Shown piece after piece: positions 4,842 to 11,214 of a DNA stretch of 11,214 nucleotides. The DNA comes from an uncultured Ruminococcus sp. (GTDB taxonomy: Bacteria; Bacillota; Clostridia; Oscillospirales; CAG-272), in assembly GCA_902783705.1 (NCBI GenBank), contig CACZSA010000132.1, positions 1 to 11,214 on the forward strand, in the 5' to 3' direction. The notes beneath the pieces are model-generated. The model had not been told where the DNA came from, did not search any database, and worked only from the letters and a program-made list of their open reading frames with translations. Numbering within the stretch: position 1 is the first letter of the stretch; each line of letters begins with the position of its first letter. The position numbers and the translations under genes are program-made.

Positions 4842-6566
4842 AAACATGTTCTCCGCTATGTCCGCCCGTTTTTCGGCAAGATGATGCTCGGCTTCACCTT
4901 TAAATTCGGCGGGACGATCATGGATCTCTTTCTCCCGATGCTCCTCTCCACGATCATCGACGACATCGTCCCGACCGGAAACCGGAAGAACATCTACCTC
5001 GCCGGGCTGCTCATGCTCGTCTGCTCCATCCTCGCGATTCTGGGGAACATCACGGCAAACCGCATGGCGGCGCGGGTCGCGCGGGACACTACCGAGAAGA
5101 TCCGCAACGATCTCTTCGCCCGGATCTCATATCTTTCCGCGCGTCAGCTCGACGCGTTTACCGTGCCGTCCCTCGAATCGCGGCTGACCTCCGACACCTA
5201 CAACATCCATCAGATGGTCGGCATGGTCCAGCGTCTCGGGGTCCGCGCGCCCTGCCTCCTCATCGGCGGGGTCGTCATCACCTTCATGATGGAGCCGGTG
5301 CTGACCCTCGTGCTCATCGCCGTGATGCCCTTCATCGCCGTCTCCGTCTACCTTGTCACGAAGCGCGGCATTCCGCTCTATAACGATCAGCAGGTTGCGA
5401 CGGACGGCATGACCCGCATCGTACGCGAGAACGCGCAGGGCATCCGGATCATCAAGGCGCTCGGCAAGGAGCACGCGGAGCGGGAACGCTTCGACGACGC
5501 CAACCGGACCCTCAACCGGACGGAGAAGCGCGCCGCCATCAACATGGCCCTCTCCAGCCCGCTCATGAACCTCTTCCTCAACTTCGGTCTCGTCGCCGTC
5601 ATCTTCGTCGGCGCGCTCCGGGTCAACTCCGGGCTGTCCGAGACCGGGAAGATCATCGCGTTCACCTCGTATTTCACGATCATCCTCAACGCCGTCATGA
5701 GCGTCACCCGCATCTTCATCATGTCCTCGCGCGGCATCGCCTCCGCCAACCGGATCGGCGAGGTCCTCGACACCCCGATGGACATGCAGCCGGATTCCGC
5801 CTACAACGCGCCCGCCGCCGCACATGCTCCGAAGATCGAATTCGATCACGTCACCTTCTCCTACAACGGCGTCAAGCCCGACGTGGAGGATATCTCCTTC
5901 AGCCTCGAACCCGGACAGACCCTCGGCGTCATCGGTCCGACGGGCGCGGGCAAGACCACCCTCATCGCCCTGCTCATGCGGCAGTACGACGTCGACGCCG
6001 GCGCGGTCCGCATCGACGGGCGGGACGTGCGCTCGATGAGCCGGGACGAGATCTCGAAGAAATTCGGCGCGGCGTTCCAGAACGACTTTCTCTTCGCCGA
6101 CACGATCCGCACGAACATCGACTTCGGACGCGGACTCGACGACGAAGAGCTTCTTCGGGCCGCACAATACGCGCAGGCGTCCTCCGTCCTCGACGAGAAG
6201 CCCGGCGGGCTCGACTATGAGCTGGCGATCAAGGGCGCAAATCTCTCGGGCGGGCAGAAGCAGCGCGTGATCCTCAGCCGCGCGCTCGCCGGGCATCCCG
6301 AGATCCTGGTGCTCGACGACTCCTCCTCCGCGCTCGATTACGCCACGGACGCCCGTCTCCGCCTCGCGATCCGCGAGCATTTCGGCGGCGTGACCACGAA
6401 CGTCATCGTCGCGCAGCGTATTTCCTCGATCCTCCACAGCGACCACATCCTCGTCATGGAGGACGGCAAAATCACCGGGCGCGGCACGCACGACGAGCTG
6501 CTCCGGACCTGCCCCCTGTACCGGGAGATCAGCGATTCGCAGATGGGAGGCGCGCTTCTTGAATAG
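4839..6566 (+). CDS. ABC exporter half-transporter, degenerate-site subunit of a heterodimer
   Basis: This is a type IV ABC exporter half of 575 residues: six membrane helices in about 14-300, then an ATPase domain from about 335. ATPase motifs are Walker A GPTGAGKTT (366-374, Lys372), Q-loop AFQNDFLF, an intact signature LSGGQ (469-473), Walker B ILVLDD with Asp493, and D-loop SSALD. Two catalytic residues are changed: Asp494 stands where the general-base Glu should be, and Gln526 (VAQRIS) replaces the switch His. This is the pattern of the non-catalytic half of heterodimeric exporters (TM287, BmrC, LmrC). It should pair with the next gene's product, whose stop/start overlap is 8 bases. It starts at TTG. 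The heterodimer probably expels hydrophobic drugs, lipids or peptides; the substrate cannot be told from sequence. Confidence 0.95.
   Translation: MKHVLRYVRPFFGKMMLGFTFKFGGTIMDLFLPMLLSTIIDDIVPTGNRKNIYLAGLLMLVCSILAILGNITANRMAARVARDTTEKIRNDLFARISYLSARQLDAFTVPSLESRLTSDTYNIHQMVGMVQRLGVRAPCLLIGGVVITFMMEPVLTLVLIAVMPFIAVSVYLVTKRGIPLYNDQQVATDGMTRIVRENAQGIRIIKALGKEHAERERFDDANRTLNRTEKRAAINMALSSPLMNLFLNFGLVAVIFVGALRVNSGLSETGKIIAFTSYFTIILNAVMSVTRIFIMSSRGIASANRIGEVLDTPMDMQPDSAYNAPAAAHAPKIEFDHVTFSYNGVKPDVEDISFSLEPGQTLGVIGPTGAGKTTLIALLMRQYDVDAGAVRIDGRDVRSMSRDEISKKFGAAFQNDFLFADTIRTNIDFGRGLDDEELLRAAQYAQASSVLDEKPGGLDYELAIKGANLSGGQKQRVILSRALAGHPEILVLDDSSSALDYATDARLRLAIREHFGGVTTNVIVAQRISSILHSDHILVMEDGKITGRGTHDELLRTCPLYREISDSQMGGALLE
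6545..6561 (+). promoter_or_regulatory. Ribosome site fixing the TTG start of the second exporter subunit
   Basis: GGGAGG (6545-6550) lies inside the end of the first exporter gene, eight bases before TTG (6559-6561). The spacing and sequence GGAGGCGCGC-N3-TTGAA match those of the first subunit. The start overlaps the upstream stop codon (TAG at 6564-6566), favouring translational coupling and equal output of the two halves. Confidence 0.85.
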
Positions 6567-8394
6567 AGGACCCAAGGTGGCCCGTCCCGAGGACGTCGTT
6601 GTCGGGAACGTGTCAAAAAAGAAACTCAAGGTGCTCCTGCGTCTCGGAAAGTACATGTTCCAGTTCCGCTGGGGCTATCTCGCCGCCCTCGCGCTCTCCG
6701 TGCTCTCGAACCTCCTCTCGCTCATCGGTCCGAAGCTCTCCGGACGCGCGATCGACGCCATCGGGATCTCCTCGGGCGGCGTGGACTTCGACGCGGTCGT
6801 GCGGTACTGCCTTCTCATGCTCGCGGCCTACGCGGTCTCGTCCGTCATGGCGTACTGCCTGCAGATCGTGATGATCAACCTCTCCCGCGGGATCGTGCGG
6901 CGGATGCGGGAGGACATTTTCACAAAGCTCATGAAGATGAAGGTGAGCTACTTCGACGTCAATCAGACGGGCGACATCATCTCGCGCATCTCCTACGACA
7001 TCGACACGATCAACGCGACCCTCTCGACCGACCTTGTGCAGATCGCGTCCTCGGTCGTCACGGTCGTCGGCTCGCTTGTCATGATGATCTCGATCTCGCC
7101 GCGCCTCTGCCTCGTCTTCGCGGTCACGGTTCCCCTCTCGATCGTCACGACGACGAAGATGGCGAACCTCTTCCGTCCCCTGTTCCGCGCGCGCTCCGGC
7201 AAGCTCGGCGAGCTCAACGGCTACGCGGAGGAATGCCTCTCCGGGCAGAAGACGGTCCGCGCCTACTCCGAGGAGCCCGTCATGATCGCGCGTTTCGCGG
7301 GGCGGAACAAGATCGCCGCGGACGCCTACTTCAAGGCCGATTACTACGGCACGATGGTCGGCCCGACGGTCAATTTCATCAACAATATCTCCCTCGCCCT
7401 CGTTTCGGTCTTCGGTTCCCTGCTCTTCCTCGCGGGCGGCATCTCGATCGGCGACGTCTCGTCCTTCGTGCTCTATTCCCGCAAGTTCAGCGGGCCGATC
7501 AACGAAGCGGCGAACATCATCAACGAGCTCCAGTCGGCGGCAGCTGCGGCGGAGCGGGTCTTCCGCCTGCTCGACGAGGCCGAGGAATCGCCCGACGTCC
7601 CGGACGCCTTTGTCTTCGGCTCCCCGGCGGAGCATGAAGAGAACGCTTCCGTCATCCCCGTAACCGGTCAGGTCGACACGGAGGACGTCCAGTTCGGCTA
7701 CACCCCGGACCGGCAGATCATCCACGATCTCACTCTGCACGTAAAGCCCGGGATGACCGCGGCAATCGTCGGTCCCACGGGCGCGGGCAAAACGACGATC
7801 ATCAACCTGCTCATGCGCTTCTACGATCCGGATTCCGGCGAGGTACGGCTCGAAGGGCGGAATATCGCCGAGGCCAACCGCTCGTCCGTGCGCCGGAGCT
7901 ACACGATGGTCCTTCAGGACACATGGCTCTTCAGCGGGACCATCGCTGACAACATCGCCTACGGTTCGCCGCGTCCGGTGAGCCGGGAGGAGATCGAGAC
8001 GGCGGCGCGGGCGGCAGGGATCGACTCGTTTATTCGCGGCCTGCCCGACGGGTACGACACGATCCTCACCGACGAGGGCGTCAACATCTCGAAGGGGCAG
8101 AAGCAGCTGCTCACCATCGCCCGAGCCATGATCTCGGACGCGCCCGTGCTGATCCTCGACGAGGCGACCTCAAACGTCGACAGCATGACGGAGATGCGCA
8201 TCCAGTCCGCGATGACCGAGCTGATGGCGCACCGCACGTCCTTCGTCATCGCGCACCGCCTCTCGACCGTCCGTTCCGCCGACGTGATCTTCGTGCTGAA
8301 GGACGGACGCGTGATCGAGCACGGCACCCACGACGAGCTGATGGCGGCGGAAGGCTTCTATTACAGTCTCCACAGCGCGCAGTTCGTAAACTGA
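6559..8394 (+). CDS. ABC exporter half-transporter, catalytic subunit of a heterodimer
   Basis: The product has 611 residues: a charged cytosolic start of about 30 residues, six membrane helices (about 35-325), an acidic linker (about 340-375) longer than usual between membrane and ATPase parts, then the ATPase. Motifs are Walker A GPTGAGKTT (405-413, Lys411), Q-loop VLQDTWLF, Walker B LILDE with Asp534 and the catalytic Glu535, D-loop TSNVD and switch His566 (AHRLST). The signature is degenerate, ISKGQ (510-514) instead of LSGGQ. Together with the upstream subunit this yields one full site (this Walker B and His, the partner's LSGGQ) and one degenerate site, as in TM288/BmrD/LmrD. It starts at TTG, overlaps the upstream gene by 8 bases, and is followed after 25 bases by a flavin-like protein gene. 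The substrate is unknown. Confidence 0.95.
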   Translation: MNRGPKVARPEDVVVGNVSKKKLKVLLRLGKYMFQFRWGYLAALALSVLSNLLSLIGPKLSGRAIDAIGISSGGVDFDAVVRYCLLMLAAYAVSSVMAYCLQIVMINLSRGIVRRMREDIFTKLMKMKVSYFDVNQTGDIISRISYDIDTINATLSTDLVQIASSVVTVVGSLVMMISISPRLCLVFAVTVPLSIVTTTKMANLFRPLFRARSGKLGELNGYAEECLSGQKTVRAYSEEPVMIARFAGRNKIAADAYFKADYYGTMVGPTVNFINNISLALVSVFGSLLFLAGGISIGDVSSFVLYSRKFSGPINEAANIINELQSAAAAAERVFRLLDEAEESPDVPDAFVFGSPAEHEENASVIPVTGQVDTEDVQFGYTPDRQIIHDLTLHVKPGMTAAIVGPTGAGKTTIINLLMRFYDPDSGEVRLEGRNIAEANRSSVRRSYTMVLQDTWLFSGTIADNIAYGSPRPVSREEIETAARAAGIDSFIRGLPDGYDTILTDEGVNISKGQKQLLTIARAMISDAPVLILDEATSNVDSMTEMRIQSAMTELMAHRTSFVIAHRLSTVRSADVIFVLKDGRVIEHGTHDELMAAEGFYYSLHSAQFVN

Positions 8395-8419
8395 AAACGA
8401 CACTCGAAAGGATCCCCCT

Positions 8420-9211
8420 ATGAAAAACTACACGTCTGCGGACCTCCTTGCCGCGCTCCGGAATGCCCCCTGCCTGCTCGCCGCGGTGATCGGACCGGAC
8501 GGGCTTCCGATGGCAAAAAACGTCTCCGTCCGGTATGAGGAGGACGGCGCGCTCTATTTCGACGCGGCGAAGGATTCCCGCTTCTACGGCGGCCTGTCCA
8601 TGCATCCGGTGTTCCGCCTCTACGCAAAGGACGGAGACGGCACACTGATGCGGCTCACGGCGAAGGCCGTCTTCACGGAGGACGCCGCGATCCGGGACAA
8701 GTGCTTCGCCGCCTCCCCCGCCCTCGGCGAACGGTATGCCGACAACCCAAAGCGCTTCATCGCGTTCTTCCTCGCGTCGGCGACGGCGGAGATCGTCCCG
8801 GAGGGGAGCGAAGAACCCGCCGCGACGCTCGCCCTGTCCGATCCGGAGAGCGCTCCGCTCGGGATTCGGATCAAAAAGAGCACTGAGCTGCGGGACCGGA
8901 TCGCGAAGGTCCTCGTCCGGCGGGAGGAAGAGGGCTTCCATGCGGACACGGCGGAGGAGGTCACGCTCGCGAAGCTCTTCGACGGCGCGCTCTTCGTCTT
9001 TGCCGAGGCCGCCAAGGAGCTCTGGCCCCGGATGGATATCCGCCCGATCGAGCGGGCTGCGGTCTACGAGACCTACGACGAGCGGGAGAAATACACCGCC
9101 CTCGCTGCCTCGCTGATCGGGAACGCGAGGATCGACAAGCCCGAGGATGTGACCTACTGGCTGAACCGGGAAACGCTCGGGGAGCTGGCGACGAAGCGGG
9201 GACTGCTCTGA
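8420..9211 (+). CDS. PNPOx-like split-barrel protein with an unrecognised C-terminal domain
   Basis: Residues about 5-130 resemble the pyridoxamine 5'-phosphate oxidase-like FMN-binding split barrel. They show an opening helix (SADLLAALRNAP), a strand pair with a Gly turn (CLLAAVIGPDGLPMAKNVSV, 18-37), DGALYFDAAKDSRFYGGLSMHP (42-63), where the flavin phosphate usually sits, and LMRLTAKAVFTED (76-88). Residues about 145-263 form a second region rich in charged helices (RDRIAKVLVRREEE, KLFDGALFVFAEAAKELWP) that I cannot assign. Plain family members are near 130-150 residues, so this is roughly twice the usual length. The start has AAAGGA seven bases before the ATG. It is the last gene of the exporter operon, 25 bases after the second subunit, and ends at a terminator. 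It might be a flavin reductase or a cofactor-binding protein linked to the exported compound. That is inference; the N-terminal fold is likely, the enzyme activity unknown. Confidence 0.78.
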   Translation: MKNYTSADLLAALRNAPCLLAAVIGPDGLPMAKNVSVRYEEDGALYFDAAKDSRFYGGLSMHPVFRLYAKDGDGTLMRLTAKAVFTEDAAIRDKCFAASPALGERYADNPKRFIAFFLASATAEIVPEGSEEPAATLALSDPESAPLGIRIKKSTELRDRIAKVLVRREEEGFHADTAEEVTLAKLFDGALFVFAEAAKELWPRMDIRPIERAAVYETYDEREKYTALAASLIGNARIDKPEDVTYWLNRETLGELATKRGLL

Positions 9212-9228
9212 AAATACCATATAAAAAT

Positions 9229-9272
9229 CTGCCGCGCGGCTCATCACACTGAACCGGGAGCGGCAGTTTTTT
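9229..9272. terminator. Hairpin usable as terminator on both strands between convergent genes
   Basis: CTGCCGC (9229-9235) pairs with GCGGCAG (9260-9266) around a 24-base loop. On the plus strand six T follow (9267-9272), ending the exporter operon 17 bases after its last stop. On the minus strand the same stem is followed by ATTTTTATAT, serving the ABC gene that ends at 9315. Flanking A and T runs can lengthen the stem after one mismatch. The long loop makes it weaker than the terminator at 4671. Confidence 0.82.
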
Positions 9273-9314
9273 CATTTACGGAAATCATTATCAGGATTCT
9301 CTGAGACAATCCGA

Positions 9315-11042
9315 TTATTCCTGGGAGACGGTGAACAGCGAGTAGAAATAGCCCCTCTGTTCCATCAGTTCCTCGAAGGTCCCCTGTTCCGAAACCTCGC
9401 CGTTTTTCAGCGCGAACAGGCCGGTGCATCGGCGCAGGATCGCCTCGTCCAGGTCGTGGGTGACGACGACGCGGGTGTAGCCGTCCAGCTTCAGGATGGC
9501 ATCCAGTACCTCAAAGGAGGTCTCCGCATCGAGAGACGCCGTGGCCTCATCCACAAAGAGCACCGGGGTCTTGCGAAGGAGCGCCCGGGCAATGGAGATC
9601 CGCTGCCGCTCGCCGCCGGAGAGACCGGAACCGTTCTCGCCGCAGAGATAATCCGTGCCCCGCTCGTCGATGAGCTTCGAGAGCCCGGACAGGCGCACGG
9701 CACGTACGATCTCCTCCTCCGGGAATTCGGAGAACATGGTGATGTTGTCACGGATGGTGCTGTTGAAGACGAACACGTTCTGCTGAATCATGGACACGAG
9801 GTCATAGAGCGAACCGGCGGAAACGGTTTTGAGTTCCCGTCCGTCATAGAGGATCTCGCCGCGATAGTTTTTCGAGGATGCCATCAGCAGATTCAGAATC
9901 GTCGATTTGCCGCTGCCGGAGCCGCCCACCAGCGCGTAGCAGCCGCCAGCATGCAGCTCCATGTCCACGTCACACAAAACGGGCTTTCCTTCTTCATAGG
10001 CAAACGCAAGATCCCGAACCGAGATCCCCTCGGTGAGACGCGGCGGGATCGTCTCGCCCTCGTCGGGGACGTTTTTGTCGAGCGCCTCCGCCAGCTTGTC
10101 AATCAGACTGAAGGAGGACATCATGCCGGCGAAAAACGTCGGGAAGACCTGAATCGGCGCAAGCACGTAGTTCAGAAGCTGAACAAAGACGATCGCCGTA
10201 CCGGCGGTGATGCCGCCTTTGCCGGAAAGTGCCAGGGCTGCAGCCACAAAGAACACGCCGAACTGCAAGACACCGCCCGCGAGTCCCGAGGCGTAGGAGA
10301 CGTGGAGCTTGACCTTCTCACGCGTTTTTGACGCGCCGGCGACGTTATTGCTGCTCTCGTCGTGGAGGGAGGAAATGCTCTCCTCCGCCTTGAAGCTCTT
10401 GATCACCGCGAAGCCCGAGAGCACATCTTTGAGCATGCCGGTGTAGCGCTCCTTCTGATCGGAAACGTTCTTTTCCGCCACGGCCGCCTTATTGCCGAGC
10501 ACCACGGACACGAGGATCGGCAGCAGGGAGAAGCCGATGGCGACGAGCGTCAGCAGCGGGCTGTACCACAGCATCAGCCCCAGCGCGCCGACAAACGTGA
10601 TGCCGACCTGTATCGTACCCTGCAGTTTCCCGATAAAGTCCGTTTCGATGGTGTTCACGTCACTCGAGAGCGCGGAGATGTAGAGGGAGCTGTTCTCACC
10701 GGAGAAAGCCTGAATGCCCTTTTCCAGTAGCCGGTCAAAGACGTACTTGCGGTATTGCTGCATCGCTCTGGCGCGGAACTCGGAGAGGAACGTCAAATCG
10801 ATCACCCAGGCGATCAGCATCAGCGCAAAGCCGATGCCCGCGACGAGCAGCAGCGTGCCGAAGCGGACTGTGGTATCGCCGGAGATCAGATCGGATATCC
10901 CCTTGATCGTCCACGAGATCACCAGCTCCACCGCCGCAGAGAGCAGGGCCGCGAGCACGGTCATCGTCAGATTGAATTTGTTGTTCCGAAACAATTCTCT
11001 GATAAACGGGCGCCGCAGCGCTTTGATTTCTTTCTTACTCAT
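9315..11042 (-). CDS. ABC exporter half-transporter with canonical ATPase site
   Basis: This is a 575-residue type IV exporter half: six membrane helices between about 22 and 310, then an ATPase domain from about 338. All catalytic motifs are intact: Walker A GGSGSGKST (373-381, Lys379), Q-loop MIQQNVFVF, LSGGE (474-478), Walker B VLFVDE with Asp498 and Glu499, D-loop ASLD, and His529 in VVTHDLDE. It can therefore work as a homodimer. The THDLDE switch differs from the common AHRLST. The start has AGGAG seven bases upstream, and the ATG lies inside the last codons of the preceding gene, so it is probably translated by coupling. It ends at a shared hairpin and has no sequence partner in the window. 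Leucine is mostly CTG here but CTC in the exporters at 4839-8394. The substrate is unknown. Confidence 0.95.
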   Translation of the reverse strand: MSKKEIKALRRPFIRELFRNNKFNLTMTVLAALLSAAVELVISWTIKGISDLISGDTTVRFGTLLLVAGIGFALMLIAWVIDLTFLSEFRARAMQQYRKYVFDRLLEKGIQAFSGENSSLYISALSSDVNTIETDFIGKLQGTIQVGITFVGALGLMLWYSPLLTLVAIGFSLLPILVSVVLGNKAAVAEKNVSDQKERYTGMLKDVLSGFAVIKSFKAEESISSLHDESSNNVAGASKTREKVKLHVSYASGLAGGVLQFGVFFVAAALALSGKGGITAGTAIVFVQLLNYVLAPIQVFPTFFAGMMSSFSLIDKLAEALDKNVPDEGETIPPRLTEGISVRDLAFAYEEGKPVLCDVDMELHAGGCYALVGGSGSGKSTILNLLMASSKNYRGEILYDGRELKTVSAGSLYDLVSMIQQNVFVFNSTIRDNITMFSEFPEEEIVRAVRLSGLSKLIDERGTDYLCGENGSGLSGGERQRISIARALLRKTPVLFVDEATASLDAETSFEVLDAILKLDGYTRVVVTHDLDEAILRRCTGLFALKNGEVSEQGTFEELMEQRGYFYSLFTVSQE

Positions 11043-11214
11043 GATGCATCTCCTGCCCGGTAACGGATTTCCAAAGAGCGGTCAGCTCTTCATTTTCAAA
11101 TTGGCTTATGGCATTGCGGACACCGTCCATTGCCGTTGCCCCCAGGTCATCGTGGGCGCTGGCGCCTTCAATGCGGGTAATAAAGCGGATGTCGCTTTCG
11201 TCATAGCTGGGAGA
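11035..11214 (-). CDS. 3' end of an unrecognised gene, cut by the window edge
   Basis: One minus-strand frame stays open from the window edge to TAA at 11035-11037, giving the last 59 residues of a protein. It includes DESDIRFITRIEGASAHDD, a mid-segment GATAMDGVRNAISQF, and the end ENEELTALWKSVTGQEMHHE. It is hydrophilic with no membrane helix and does not resemble the end of an ABC transporter. Its stop overlaps the following exporter start by 8 bases, and the exporter's ribosome site lies within it, so the two are almost certainly one operon. I do not recognise the family. The call rests on the open frame and the overlap; no start codon is in view. Confidence 0.65.
   Translation of the reverse strand, partial: SPSYDESDIRFITRIEGASAHDDLGATAMDGVRNAISQFENEELTALWKSVTGQEMHHE

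Noticed and set aside
5127..7740. Two long antisense open frames (5127-6656 and 6613-7740) under the exporter genes
   Set aside because: Both are rich in Asp, Arg, Glu and His with no motifs. The opposite strand carries complete ABC motifs in frame, so these are shadows.
8246..9247. 333-codon antisense frame across the exporter end and the flavin-like gene
   Set aside because: Biased composition and no ribosome site; it covers a well-supported operon on the other strand.

Overview
The window is a gene-dense, GC-rich stretch of bacterial chromosome. It holds ten coding regions, four strong vegetative promoters and three intrinsic terminators or hairpins. The organism looks like a GC-rich Firmicute, probably a gut or rumen clostridium. 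The reasons are clean AGGAGG-type Shine-Dalgarno sites before almost every gene, TTG start codons, consensus TTGACA/TATAAT promoters with extended -10 elements, and protein families typical of Clostridia (UPF0309-type SIS proteins, the CmpB-like 'putative ABC transporter permease' family, paired ABC half-exporters). This is inferred from style, not from a marker gene. No rRNA, tRNA, CRISPR array, insertion sequence or prophage gene was seen.

Left part, minus strand (1-3372). A consensus promoter (809-837) drives a two-gene unit: a 70-residue ribbon-helix-helix DNA-binding protein and the mechanosensitive channel MscL. A 13-bp hairpin (43-86) lies beyond mscL. Upstream, a second consensus promoter (3344-3372) drives three genes: a BadF/NagK-type amino-sugar kinase, a full-length UPF0309 SIS protein coupled to it by an ATGA overlap, and a shorter, diverged SIS paralogue. 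This looks like an amino-sugar phosphate salvage operon. No clear terminator separates it from the RHH-mscL unit.

Middle, plus strand (3533-9272). Divergent from the kinase operon is a monocistronic membrane protein of the PF06541 (CmpB-like) family with a long cytosolic N-terminus, closed by a strong terminator (4671-4700). Next comes a three-gene operon from a promoter at 4770-4798: two ABC half-exporters, both starting at TTG, followed by a flavin split-barrel (PNPOx-like) protein with an unrecognised C-terminal half. The two exporters form a textbook asymmetric heterodimer: the first lacks the catalytic Glu and switch His, and the second has a degenerate signature motif. The predicted complex therefore has one hydrolytic and one degenerate ATP site, as in TM287/288, BmrCD and LmrCD.

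Right part, minus strand (9315-11214). A third, canonical ABC half-exporter faces the previous operon across a hairpin that can serve both strands (9229-9272). It overlaps by 8 bases the 3' end of an unrecognised gene that runs off the window. Codon choice in this exporter (CTG rather than CTC for Leu) differs from the exporter operon, a weak hint of a different history.

I found no clearly new system. The best leads are the diverged SIS pair beside the kinase, the RHH protein co-transcribed with mscL, the flavin-like protein in the exporter operon, and the truncated gene coupled to the last exporter.
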